A stretch of 35,966 bases of DNA from a virus. Where the stretch lies: positions 1 through 35,966 of the IMG/VR virus record IMGVR_UViG_3300020122_000093. One strand, given 5' to 3'. Below are positions 29,897-35,966 of the stretch, one piece after another (position 1 is the first letter of the stretch; the number at the start of each line of letters is the position of its first letter). The notes under the pieces are model-generated. The model was not told the origin of the DNA, searched no databases, and saw nothing but the letters and a program-made list of their open reading frames with translations. The position numbers and the translations under genes are program-made.

Positions 29897-30270
29897 GGCT
29901 GTTCCTTTTTCAAGCCTGCTGTAACCATGTCCGATGCACGCTGAATCGCTGCATCTACTGGCGACGCAATGCTCACGGGATTGTTCAATCGAGTAGGGCC
30001 GTATTTTACCTCTGCGTATTCGCGGCGAACGACTTTGTGTGCATTCCAGCCTTCGTCAATCTGTAGTTTTGTTACCGCTAACTCTTTCTCCAACTCCACC
30101 ACTCTATCTTGCAGGGCCTGTAGCTTGGTGGCGTCGGCTAGGGGAATAACCTCTCTACCGTGGCCCCTCCAAAAATTGGCATCTTCTTCATTATCTTCTA
30201 AATGAAGTATCTGTCCTGGCAACGATGTAGCTGGAATCATCCACGCCACTACCTCAATCTTCTCGTTCAT
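29893..30270 (-). CDS. hypothetical phage protein
   Basis: 125 residues. The N-terminus VVAWMIPATSLPGQILHLED is a phrase frequent in phage early hypotheticals; the middle (KLQALQDRVVELEKELAVTK) is a coiled coil. Overlaps both neighbours by four bases. Function unknown. Confidence 0.75.
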   Translation of the reverse strand: MNEKIEVVAWMIPATSLPGQILHLEDNEEDANFWRGHGREVIPLADATKLQALQDRVVELEKELAVTKLQIDEGWNAHKVVRREYAEVKYGPTRLNNPVSIASPVDAAIQRASDMVTAGLKKEQP

Positions 30271-30497
30271 GGCTTCCCTCGCAGTCTTTCTTGATCGTTT
30301 CGGCCCCAGTAGTTCCCGTATCTAAGGCCGCGCTTAATGCGTCCGTAAGCCTTGAACCACCGCGCGTCAGCAGTTTGTTCCTCGATACCAGCGCCGCACG
30401 CGGGACACTTTGGCTCTCGATCCGTGATTGCCACATCACAGCATGTCGTGAACATGGTCGAGTTCATTGGATTGCATAGATAGACACTAGCGCTCAC
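30267..30497 (-). CDS. small cysteine-rich phage protein
   Basis: 76 residues. YLCNPMNSTMFTTCCDVAI and CPACGAG provide cysteine pairs of a zinc ribbon; the C-terminus is basic (RIKRGLRYGNYWGRNDQERL). I recall similar small proteins in phages of Pseudomonadota. Overlaps both neighbours. Confidence 0.75.
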   Translation of the reverse strand: MSASVYLCNPMNSTMFTTCCDVAITDREPKCPACGAGIEEQTADARWFKAYGRIKRGLRYGNYWGRNDQERLRGKP

Positions 30498-31000
30498 GAT
30501 TCCACCCCCTGTTTGGACTTTAGTTGGCGGATTGCTTTATCACAATCCACTAATGCGTTCAAGTACCCTGCGCGCAAATCTTCATGAAAGAAATTGCACT
30601 CTGTGGAAATGCAAATCTTTGCAGCCCTCTCCAGCGCAGCATCTTCCACTTTCGCTTTCCATGCGGCGGTAGTGGCGGCGGTGTTGGTGATGGCAGCTTT
30701 CATTTTGTAGAAAATGAATTCTTCTGGGCTGCATCTACCGTCCCACCCATGTTCTTTGAGAAATTGGTCGGAACAATCTGGACCGTCTTTATCAAAATGT
30801 ATCTTCCATTTATAGTCAAGGGTGAGCGCGTCACGGAGCGCCGCAACCGTACTATCCCGTTCGGCCAGTTCCTTGCGGGCGGTGTCGAGTTGTTCGCGGA
30901 CCAGTCGAATAGGCGCCTCTTCGTCTAGGCAATGACCTTCGTTTACGCAACACTGGAAGTCTTCACAATTGGCGCATGGTGTGGCTTCTATCTGGCTCAT
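30494..31000 (-). CDS. hypothetical phage protein
   Basis: 168 residues from ATG 31000, which overlaps the upstream stop (ATGA); the longer reading from 31060 is not preferred. CANCEDFQCCVNEGHC at the N-terminus is cysteine-rich. LVREQLDTARKELAERDSTV is a coiled coil, and LERAAKICISTECNFFHEDL near the end is typical of phage early hypotheticals. Function unknown. Confidence 0.75.
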   Translation of the reverse strand: MSQIEATPCANCEDFQCCVNEGHCLDEEAPIRLVREQLDTARKELAERDSTVAALRDALTLDYKWKIHFDKDGPDCSDQFLKEHGWDGRCSPEEFIFYKMKAAITNTAATTAAWKAKVEDAALERAAKICISTECNFFHEDLRAGYLNALVDCDKAIRQLKSKQGVES

Positions 31001-31293
31001 TTCACTTCCCTCATGAGGACGGCGCGGCCTGGTCCGCTTCGACCTTGCTGGCGGTCGCAATTTTCACAGTCTGATTTGCTTAGCCACGTTTTCAGTCCTA
31101 CTGTGCCGTGGTCATATACCCATACCCAACATTCGGCCAGCTTGGGAGCGGGGCGGAACTCGTAGCTAGCAAAATTCCAACTCGGCGAATTATTCAGCAT
31201 CCAGGGCACCGATTCGCCTTCGCGCCGATACTCGATCTCTTCTCCGCGCTCAAACGCCTCAATGGCGGCTATCATGTCTTTAGGGGTTTGCAT
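30997..31293 (-). CDS. hypothetical phage protein
   Basis: 98 residues. MIAAIEAFERGEEIEYRREG and W-x-F-x-YEFRPAP (ASYEFRPAP) form a pattern common in phage early proteins. CENCD lies in the C-terminal part. Separated by two bases from the downstream gene and overlapping 30494..31000. Function unknown. Confidence 0.75.
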   Translation of the reverse strand: MQTPKDMIAAIEAFERGEEIEYRREGESVPWMLNNSPSWNFASYEFRPAPKLAECWVWVYDHGTVGLKTWLSKSDCENCDRQQGRSGPGRAVLMREVK

Positions 31294-31295
31294 GG

Positions 31296-31469
31296 CTAGT
31301 CCTTGAAATGTTCCAGGTCGCGATCAAAGTTTACCGCGTCATTGTCCATTAAGCTCCCGCGCCTTTTATCCAACTCGGGGTGCAGGACAATGCAATTGTT
31401 GGCCTCCCGTTTTGATTCACAGGCCAGCGCCATCCATTGACTGCAATACGGGCATCGTTGAATACTCAT
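31296..31469 (-). CDS. small zinc-binding-like protein
   Basis: 57 residues from ATG 31469 with CAGGAG upstream; the 79-residue reading from 31535 overlaps another gene and lacks a site. MSIQRCPYCSQWMALACESK has a CPYC knuckle, with a later cysteine and histidine (NNCIVLH). Function unknown. Confidence 0.65.
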   Translation of the reverse strand: MSIQRCPYCSQWMALACESKREANNCIVLHPELDKRRGSLMDNDAVNFDRDLEHFKD

Positions 31470-31470
31470 T

Positions 31471-31614
31471 TCACTTCTCCTGAAATCGCAATAGGGCCTC
31501 TCTGTATTCTTTGCACAAAGCCGACAACAGCGCACGCCAAGTCGTCGGGTCGATGTGAACCTTTTGGTCGGCTAGTTTTAGGACTTCTTCGGCGGCTTCT
31601 AAAGCTGTACTCAT
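31471..31614 (-). CDS. small helical protein
   Basis: 47 residues: MSTALEAAEEVLKLADQKVH, then WRALLSALCKEYREALLRFQ. Almost entirely helical. ATG 31614 overlaps the upstream stop (ATGA), and the end carries the AGGAG site of the next gene. Function unknown. Confidence 0.6.
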   Translation of the reverse strand: MSTALEAAEEVLKLADQKVHIDPTTWRALLSALCKEYREALLRFQEK

Positions 31615-31853
31615 TTGGTCGTTACCAGGGAAAGTGTAGATAATCCTCCGGCTTTCGCAGCAGAAGCCAAATCACCAGCACGGCGATTGCGATTCCCGTT
31701 ATCACGCCTAAGAAAAAACTCATGCTCTTCTCCTTTTAAATGCGCCTCGTATTCCGCTGCGGAAATTTTTCCAAGATATTTCGCCATGAAAAGGCCTGTA
31801 GCCGCAGCGGGGTCAAAATCTGGATCATTCGGATTGTATGGGTTGTGTTTCAT
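31611..31853 (-). CDS. hypothetical protein overlapping a membrane microprotein
   Basis: 80 residues from ATG 31853, overlapping the upstream stop (ATGA). The start MKHNPYNPNDPDFDPAAATG and KYLGKISAAEYEAHLKGEEH look like a genuine small phage protein; the tail RRDNGNRNRRAGD and beyond is less typical because it shares DNA with 31622..31723. Its stop overlaps the next start, which supports the full frame. Confidence 0.6.
   Translation of the reverse strand: MKHNPYNPNDPDFDPAAATGLFMAKYLGKISAAEYEAHLKGEEHEFFLRRDNGNRNRRAGDLASAAKAGGLSTLSLVTTK
31622..31723 (-). CDS. nested single-span membrane microprotein
   Basis: 33 residues: MSFFLGVITGIAIAVLVIWL then LLRKPEDYLHFPW. One clear membrane segment with a short basic-acidic tail. 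A strong AAAAGGAG site lies about six bases before ATG 31723. It is read in another frame within 31611..31853, so this is an overlapping gene pair. Confidence 0.6.
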   Translation of the reverse strand: MSFFLGVITGIAIAVLVIWLLLRKPEDYLHFPW

Positions 31854-31966
31854 TTCGACACCACTATCGCAGGCACAGTCGAAAGAATCCACAGCGCAAA
31901 CGCACCGCTGAAGAATAGCGCCCATGTCAGAGCGGTTTTCACTTTGTCGGTTAGGCGCCGGTTCAT
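31850..31966 (-). CDS. single-span membrane microprotein
   Basis: 38 residues: MNRRLTDKVKTALTWALFFS then GAFALWILSTVPAIVVSK. Basic N-terminus then one long hydrophobic segment (about 13-35). CAGGAGG eight bases upstream is the strongest ribosome site in this area. Overlaps both neighbours by ATGA. Confidence 0.7.
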   Translation of the reverse strand: MNRRLTDKVKTALTWALFFSGAFALWILSTVPAIVVSK

Positions 31967-32154
31967 CGCAATGCCTCCTGAATACTCGCCTGCGCTTCAT
32001 CAACGCCCAATTGCTGCAACCTCTCGTACAGCTCCCTATCCGATTTGAGCAGCCGCGTGCGCTCGTACCGATACTGGTCGTCCAGTTCGATGGCATGCCA
32101 GCGGTTACGGGTTAGGCACCATTTGTAATACCAGCGGAGGAGGGTGAATTTCAT
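31963..32154 (-). CDS. hypothetical protein
   Basis: 63 residues from ATG 32154. The N-terminus MKFTLLRWYYKWCLTRNRWH is aromatic and basic; the rest is a charged helix (RTRLLKSDRELYERLQQLGV). The longer reading from 32373 collides with the upstream gene. Stop overlaps the membrane microprotein start. Confidence 0.65.
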   Translation of the reverse strand: MKFTLLRWYYKWCLTRNRWHAIELDDQYRYERTRLLKSDRELYERLQQLGVDEAQASIQEALR

Positions 32155-32167
32155 CGTGTGCCAAAAT

Positions 32168-32386
32168 TCAATTCTTGGGTTTCTTCCATGATGCTGGCGA
32201 CCCCTCTCCGGCAAGAAATAGGACCGTATCAATCGACAAATCTTCCTCGACCATTTGCTTGAACGTGACAACGTTATCGCACTGGGCCATGTAGTGCAAC
32301 GCTTCGCGCGCAGCCTCTTTGGTGTTATCACAATCCACGCTAGCGAACAAATCGCCATCTTCGTAAATATCAATTCTCATGCTCAT
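32168..32386 (-). CDS. hypothetical protein
   Basis: 72 residues from ATG 32386 (or 32380). MRIDIYEDGDLFASVDCDNT is a beta-hairpin-like opening followed by a helix (KEAAREALHYMAQC). Ribosome site weak. Preceded by about 80 bases with hairpins. Function unknown. Confidence 0.65.
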   Translation of the reverse strand: MSMRIDIYEDGDLFASVDCDNTKEAAREALHYMAQCDNVVTFKQMVEEDLSIDTVLFLAGEGSPASWKKPKN

Positions 32387-32399
32387 CTTTCAGAGAGAA

Positions 32400-32460
32400 C
32401 CCCGGCTTTCAGCCACAATGCCGGCCGGGGATCGGCACTTCCGAGAGGGGAGAACTCTCC
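32400..32460 (-). promoter_or_regulatory. hairpins in leader of 32168..32386
   Basis: CCCCGGC (32400-32406) pairs with GCCGGGG (32424-32430), and GGAG-AACT-CTCC (32449-32460) forms a second hairpin, in the 79-base gap downstream of the DUF1364 gene. No T tract follows in either direction, so RNA processing or attenuation is as likely as termination. Confidence 0.4.
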
Positions 32461-32465
32461 GTGGC

Positions 32466-32795
32466 TTATTTCACAATAACTATATTTTGTTTGAACATTT
32501 CGTGGAGAGTTTTGATGTGCGCCTTATTCCACATATCGAATTTGTTGTACTCCGTAAAGTTACCGGACGGATCAAGCCCTTTTCCCTGGTCGCACCAAGC
32601 GTGACACTTGGCACAAAGGTAGGCAACAAAACAATCTGCCGCCTTTAGCCCTTTGCCTTTGCCATGAGCCATTTGATTCGAGTGAGCACAAACAATCGTC
32701 CCATCGTCAGCCCCGCAATTCTGGCAAATCTGTCCATTGGCGCTATCCAGCAATTTGCGCGAGCGGAAGGCGTTGAATTTTTGCAGGCTACCCAT
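32466..32795 (-). CDS. DUF1364-like phage nuclease (YbcO type)
   Basis: 109 residues from ATG 32795. CQNCGADDGTIVCAHSNQM, GKGKGLKAADCFVAYLC and AKCHAWCDQGKG match the DUF1364 family, an HNH-like four-cysteine fold with the conserved His (AHSN). Lambdoid members lie among nin-region recombination genes, as here next to NinB. It probably processes recombination intermediates. Overlaps the NinB gene by eight bases. Confidence 0.82.
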   Translation of the reverse strand: MGSLQKFNAFRSRKLLDSANGQICQNCGADDGTIVCAHSNQMAHGKGKGLKAADCFVAYLCAKCHAWCDQGKGLDPSGNFTEYNKFDMWNKAHIKTLHEMFKQNIVIVK

Positions 32796-33159
32796 GTCCG
32801 TTTTCCCGCCAGGCTTTGATAAATTCGATCAGGTCGCTACATTCTCGCTTTGTCAGGTCGCTGGTGCGCTGATACAGCACGTCTACGCCCACGCCATCAA
32901 GCGCAGGGACCAGCTCCACACCTTGGCCCGTAGCGCGGCACCACGCAGCCGTTAGGAGCCGTTTCCAAGCCTCTACGGACCAGCGTTTGCCAGCCCATTC
33001 CCGCGACTCGGCGATTTCCTGCAATTCCGCGTGCAGCAAAGCATTCTGTTCTAGGTTGCGCGTGGGCTCGTCAATCCGTACAACCCACCCGTCCGGGGCC
33101 ATATCAATCAGGCCCTTGGCGCGTTCGCGTACCTTCGGATTGACGAGCGTGAGGATCAT
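32788..33159 (-). CDS. ninB: NinB/Orf-type recombination mediator
   Basis: 123 residues. RIDEPTRNLEQNALLHAELQ, EWAGKRWSVEAWKRLLTAAW and DLTKRECSDLIEFIKAWREN match the NinB (lambda Orf) family, which binds single-stranded DNA and SSB and replaces RecFOR in phage recombination. Length fits (lambda NinB 146). Overlaps the exonuclease gene by four bases, so annealing protein, exonuclease and NinB are made together. Confidence 0.88.
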   Translation of the reverse strand: MILTLVNPKVRERAKGLIDMAPDGWVVRIDEPTRNLEQNALLHAELQEIAESREWAGKRWSVEAWKRLLTAAWCRATGQGVELVPALDGVGVDVLYQRTSDLTKRECSDLIEFIKAWRENGHG

Positions 33160-33767
33160 GCGCGATCCATGAGAGTTTTCGTTGTCGCAGCAACCTCGTC
33201 GAGAAAATGGCTGACTTCGGTAGCGAGCATGTCAATATATTCTGGGTCCCTAGCTACGCGCTCAACATACAGGCGAAGATGTGCGGGCATCCTTGGGTCA
33301 AAAGAAACAAAATCCCACCATTGCCGCCCGGTGACCCACATACACCCTTGAATTTGGGCGACGTGCTCAGCAGGCATTTTTGACATGATCGTTTCGACAT
33401 GGACGGCAGAATTATAAGGACACTTGATTTCAATGCCGCCTAGGTCGTCCACCAATCCATCAGGAGAGGCGCCAATCCATTCCAGTTCTGGATGCTTGAG
33501 AAAGCCCTTCTCGAAGACCATGCGCCCCGTGGCCGCCTCATATGCCATTCTAGCTTGCGGTTCCGTGGCCGTTCCCCATTCCATTGCGGAATTTTTGTAG
33601 GACTCCTGCGGCAAACCAGTCAAGCGCTCGGTCACAAGCTGAATTCGATAGGTGCGTCGTGTAGCCGCTTCTCCGGTTTTGATCTTGGCAAGCACGTCTT
33701 TCAATCGCGACGCGGTAACATGTCCGGCCCGAGCGGCGAGCCATTCTGCGGAGCCTTGTTCCATCAT
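33156..33767 (-). CDS. YqaJ/lambda-exonuclease-type recombinase
   Basis: 203 residues from ATG 33767, or 202 from 33764, which has the better distance to GGAGG. GSAEWLAARAGHVTAS opens the domain, WGTATEPQARMAYE holds Glu69, GASPDGLVDD Asp103, GGIEIKCP Glu113 and Lys115, and HVAQIQ the glutamine motif: a full YqaJ set. It digests one strand of duplex DNA 5' to 3' to give tails for the annealing protein upstream. Confidence 0.9.
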   Translation of the reverse strand: MMEQGSAEWLAARAGHVTASRLKDVLAKIKTGEAATRRTYRIQLVTERLTGLPQESYKNSAMEWGTATEPQARMAYEAATGRMVFEKGFLKHPELEWIGASPDGLVDDLGGIEIKCPYNSAVHVETIMSKMPAEHVAQIQGCMWVTGRQWWDFVSFDPRMPAHLRLYVERVARDPEYIDMLATEVSHFLDEVAATTKTLMDRA

Positions 33768-34360
33768 GCCTCCGCCACTTCGCTAGCAATCGTCTTGAAG
33801 TCGGTATGGCGACTAATGCCGATGGCTTTGCGCTCGTCTTCGGTGATAGTTTCCCAAAACCGTTTGTATTCCTTCACGCCTTTTTCAGCACATTTTTTGG
33901 CGACGGTCAGAAGGGCTTCGCTTGCCTGCGGTTGCTCGTCCTCGGCTTCGTTGTAGCGGGATTCGTCGCCTTCGCCAGTTTCGATTTGCAGCATTTTTAG
34001 GATAGCGGTTTTCGTGGCATAGCTAGCCCCCTTACCAGGGGCTTTGTCGCCGTAGTCAACAGCATGGGACGTGACCTCGATTGATACCTTGTCAGAGGGT
34101 TCATCGATATTGACGAAATCGACTCGCCACTTTGATTCAAAGCGCAACGCCTCCGTTCCTTTTGCGGATTTGTTCCCGGTCATTACGACCTGACATGAAA
34201 GCTCCGTAGGGAACACCAAGACGCCGTGCTTGATGAAGTGATCTCGCGTGAGGCCGGTAACTTGATCATGAGTAACAGCGCGATAGTTTTCGACCGCCTT
34301 ATCTTTTTTCGCGTAGGCGACGAGTTTTTTGATTTCATTGATACGCTGATAGATATTCAT
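33764..34360 (-). CDS. erf: Erf-type single-strand annealing protein
   Basis: 198 residues from ATG 34360 (P22 Erf 204). MNIYQRINEIKKLVAYAKKD, then a strand-rich core ending with VDYGDKAPGKGASYATKTAI and LLKMLQ-like ILKMLQIETGEGDES, matches the ERF family. An acidic linker leads to a C-terminal helical domain. Anneals complementary strands and can recircularise injected DNA. The longer reading from 34420 overlaps another gene. Both ends overlap neighbours by ATGA. Confidence 0.88.
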   Translation of the reverse strand: MNIYQRINEIKKLVAYAKKDKAVENYRAVTHDQVTGLTRDHFIKHGVLVFPTELSCQVVMTGNKSAKGTEALRFESKWRVDFVNIDEPSDKVSIEVTSHAVDYGDKAPGKGASYATKTAILKMLQIETGEGDESRYNEAEDEQPQASEALLTVAKKCAEKGVKEYKRFWETITEDERKAIGISRHTDFKTIASEVAEA

Positions 34361-34539
34361 TTCGCCATCACCACGATCACCCAAATCGCCGACGCAACAG
34401 CCGCACCGATTCCGCCCCATTTCACTTTCAGCGACCGCAGACGCTTCTCCGTCATTTTCGGACGCCGTATCTTGGCAACGGTAGTCTTGATCTTGCCGAT
34501 GACTGCCGGCGGTTTGCTTGTGTCTATTTGTGCGTTCAT
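34357..34539 (-). CDS. single-span membrane protein with basic N-terminus
   Basis: 60 residues from ATG 34539 with AAAGGAA upstream. Strongly basic first part (TTVAKIRRPKMTEKRLRSLK), then one membrane segment (IGAAVASAIWVIVVMAK) at the C-terminus. Coupled to the annealing protein gene. Function unknown. Confidence 0.7.
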   Translation of the reverse strand: MNAQIDTSKPPAVIGKIKTTVAKIRRPKMTEKRLRSLKVKWGGIGAAVASAIWVIVVMAK

Positions 34540-34549
34540 AGCGTTTCCT

Positions 34550-34744
34550 TTATAGATCAAAAACAGTATCCATCAACATGCCGACAAGAGCGAATGGAAC
34601 GCCTATCGCGGCGAACATTAGCGGCCACCAAGCGTAGTGCGGTAACAGCCCGTAAAATCCTATTTCAATAATCGCCGTAGGGATCGACAGACAAAGCCCG
34701 ACAACTAAAAGCACCATCCCAAACTTTACCAATGCTATGCCCAT
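34550..34744 (-). CDS. two-span membrane protein
   Basis: 64 residues from ATG 34744 with AAGGG upstream. Segments FGMVLLVVGLCLSIPTAI and LMFAAIGVPFALVGML, joined by a short aromatic loop (LLPHYAWWP). Early expression hints at membrane-level host takeover or exclusion; no family recognised. Confidence 0.7.
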   Translation of the reverse strand: MGIALVKFGMVLLVVGLCLSIPTAIIEIGFYGLLPHYAWWPLMFAAIGVPFALVGMLMDTVFDL

Positions 34745-34758
34745 GTGTCGCCCTTTCG

Positions 34759-34911
34759 TTATTTGAGGAAGCCGGTATAAATGACGCCAAACGGACCGGG
34801 CGTGGAGATAGGTTCATCATCCTCGTCATCCAACCCCATCCGCATAGCAATCCTGCGCTCGTCCGGGGATAGCGGGGTGCCGAGTTCGTCGGCGGGGGTG
34901 ACGGGGTTCAT
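34759..34911 (-). CDS. small acidic protein
   Basis: 50 residues from ATG 34911 with GGAGGACAA upstream; its start overlaps the upstream stop. MNPVTPADELGTPLSPDERR, then a strongly acidic run (GLDDEDDEP) and FGVIYTGFLK. Function unknown. Confidence 0.65.
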   Translation of the reverse strand: MNPVTPADELGTPLSPDERRIAMRMGLDDEDDEPISTPGPFGVIYTGFLK

Positions 34912-35132
34912 TTGTCCTCCAGCGCGCGAATATGTCTCATCAGCAATACCGAGACCGGAAAGTACGCCTCACCGCGCGCCGGCTTCTCGACCATCTGCCG
35001 CTCGAAGTTGTCGAGCTGATCGTCGGTCAGGACTCCGGCAACCGCAGCGTCCGCCACCATCTGCGCGCGGCGTTGTTCGGCTGCTGCGCGGAGTTCGGCG
35101 GTTACTTCGGATTGGTAGGGGCGCTCGGTCAT
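34908..35132 (-). CDS. small helical protein
   Basis: 74 residues. SEVTAELRAAAEQRRAQMVA followed by VLTDDQLDNFERQMVEKPA; helical throughout, ending LLMRHIRALEDK. ATG 35132 overlaps the DUF6745-like stop. Function unknown. Confidence 0.7.
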   Translation of the reverse strand: MTERPYQSEVTAELRAAAEQRRAQMVADAAVAGVLTDDQLDNFERQMVEKPARGEAYFPVSVLLMRHIRALEDK

Positions 35133-35966
35133 GATTCCGCCACTGGCGCGTAATCTTCCGGACGCTTAAAAAACAGCGTATCCGGCGAACTACGTTTGCG
35201 CCATGTCGAGGCCGACGCAGCCAAGCATTCGCGACCGGCGCGCCCGTTGTACGCATCCGGGTCAACGGGAATAACGTAGCGTTTCGTAGTGCCATCCGGC
35301 TCTGGAGTGGAGTTCAGGACATCGAGCAGACAGAGTTCGTCGCGCCGCCAGAGCTTCGCGTCGCGCAGGCCGATCATGGCGTGATCCGGCGGGCATGAGT
35401 CCACCAGTTGCAGTTTGGCTTCCCGGCAGTAGCGCTCGTAGCCGAAGCGCTCGATCATCACGCGTCGAATCTCGGCATTCTCCTCGGCCTCGATTTCGGC
35501 CAGGGTGATGGTTTCCGGTCGCATGACCACTTTCTCCGGAACCCGGATACCGTGAATGGCGTACACGGCCCAACCCTTCCAACCTACTGCTGGGCCTTTG
35601 TCGTTGTGCAGGCGGTGAGATCCCCAACCGCGAGTAACAGCAGGATTAGTCAGTTCCCGATTAACTTCGGCCGGCCGCTCACACACCATGATGAAATCGG
35701 TATGGGGCCACCACCAGCAGGCGGACTGAATCGTTTCCTCATAGGCAATCCCGCGATCCCACAAATTACCCTCCAGGGAAAGTTCGCCGACTTCTCGCAT
35801 AAATGAGGTATATGCACCACCCCACCAGTAACCGCCGCACCAGAATTGACCGCCGATGTAGTTGGCCCAATTTCTACGGGCGGTTGCACCCAAGACCCCA
35901 CGAACTCTTTTGACCGCGCCGCCCACCGCGCCGCCCACAGCGTCGCCCACCGCGTCGCCCACCGCG
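35129..35966 (-). CDS. DUF6745-like protein, C-terminal part (begins at 317)
   Basis: Residues ~106-384 of the protein that starts at 317. After the repeats (to ~124) comes a Trp/Gly-rich segment (IGGQFWCGGYWWGGAYTSFM), then HRLHNDKGPAVGWKGWAVYA, HGIRVPEKVVMRPETITLAE and EENAEIRRVMIERFGYERYC, the DUF6745 core, and a C-terminal region ending KRPEDYAPVAES. A GTG at 35962 only looks like a start because the contig is cut there. Function unknown. Confidence 0.85.
   Translation of the reverse strand, partial: AVGDAVGDAVGGAVGGAVKRVRGVLGATARRNWANYIGGQFWCGGYWWGGAYTSFMREVGELSLEGNLWDRGIAYEETIQSACWWWPHTDFIMVCERPAEVNRELTNPAVTRGWGSHRLHNDKGPAVGWKGWAVYAIHGIRVPEKVVMRPETITLAEIEAEENAEIRRVMIERFGYERYCREAKLQLVDSCPPDHAMIGLRDAKLWRRDELCLLDVLNSTPEPDGTTKRYVIPVDPDAYNGRAGRECLAASASTWRKRSSPDTLFFKRPEDYAPVAES
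35912..35966. repeat. 12-base tandem repeat, right part
   Basis: Continues the 12-base units of 1-53 across the contig junction. The units differ by single bases (GAC/GGC, one AGC-type change), so they are diverged repeats rather than an exact assembly duplication. Confidence 0.85.

Overview
The window reads as the complete, circularly permuted genome of a short-tailed (podovirus-type) double-stranded DNA phage of a Gram-negative host. The morphogenesis genes follow the P22 plan: small and large terminase, P22-type portal, scaffold, P22-type coat, gp4-like tail accessory factor, gp10-like tail hub protein and large ejection-type proteins. Lipoproteins with clear lipoboxes and an M15-type endolysin also point to a Gram-negative host. 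The high GC content and gene types suit a proteobacterial phage, but the host cannot be fixed from sequence. The two ends belong together: one minus-strand gene (a DUF6745-like protein) runs in frame from 317 down to 1 and on from 35966 to 35129. The contig was opened inside that gene's 12-base tandem repeat.

On the circle the layout is simple. One divergent control region (about 1291-1401) carries a perfect 7+7 inverted repeat that supplies the -35 box of a promoter in each direction. Leftward, a minus-strand unit of mostly tiny, translationally coupled genes runs from 1290 through the junction to 26843. It holds the DUF6745-like protein, small membrane proteins, a recombination block (Erf-type annealing protein, YqaJ/lambda-exonuclease-type nuclease, NinB, DUF1364 nuclease), many short hypotheticals, a nucleotidyltransferase-like protein, a zinc-ribbon protein, an orphan MbcA/ParS-type antitoxin domain and a class 3 lipase. 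Rightward, the plus strand from 1402 to 26842 holds a 54-residue helix-turn-helix protein, a PD-(D/E)XK-like nuclease overlapping a C5-cytosine methyltransferase, a truncated N6-adenine methyltransferase, a winged-helix protein ending in a clamp-binding-like motif, and a structured non-coding stretch (4017-4345). A GroES-like co-chaperonin follows, then packaging, capsid, tail, ejection and fibre-like genes, the lysis region (membrane proteins and endolysin) and small accessory genes. The two units converge tail to tail with no base between their stop codons (26842/26843).

Together the genes suggest a virus that carries its own recombination functions and a capsid-folding helper, packages DNA by a headful-type machine and lyses with an M15 peptidase. 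I see no integrase, CI-type repressor, helicase, primase, polymerase, tRNA or CRISPR array. The most notable points are an in-frame TAA inside the gp10-like gene, a compact three-way-junction RNA behind its own promoter, further GNRA-capped hairpins next to it, the divergent operator with an apparently leaderless regulator, the orphan antitoxin domain, and several membrane microproteins including one nested in another frame.
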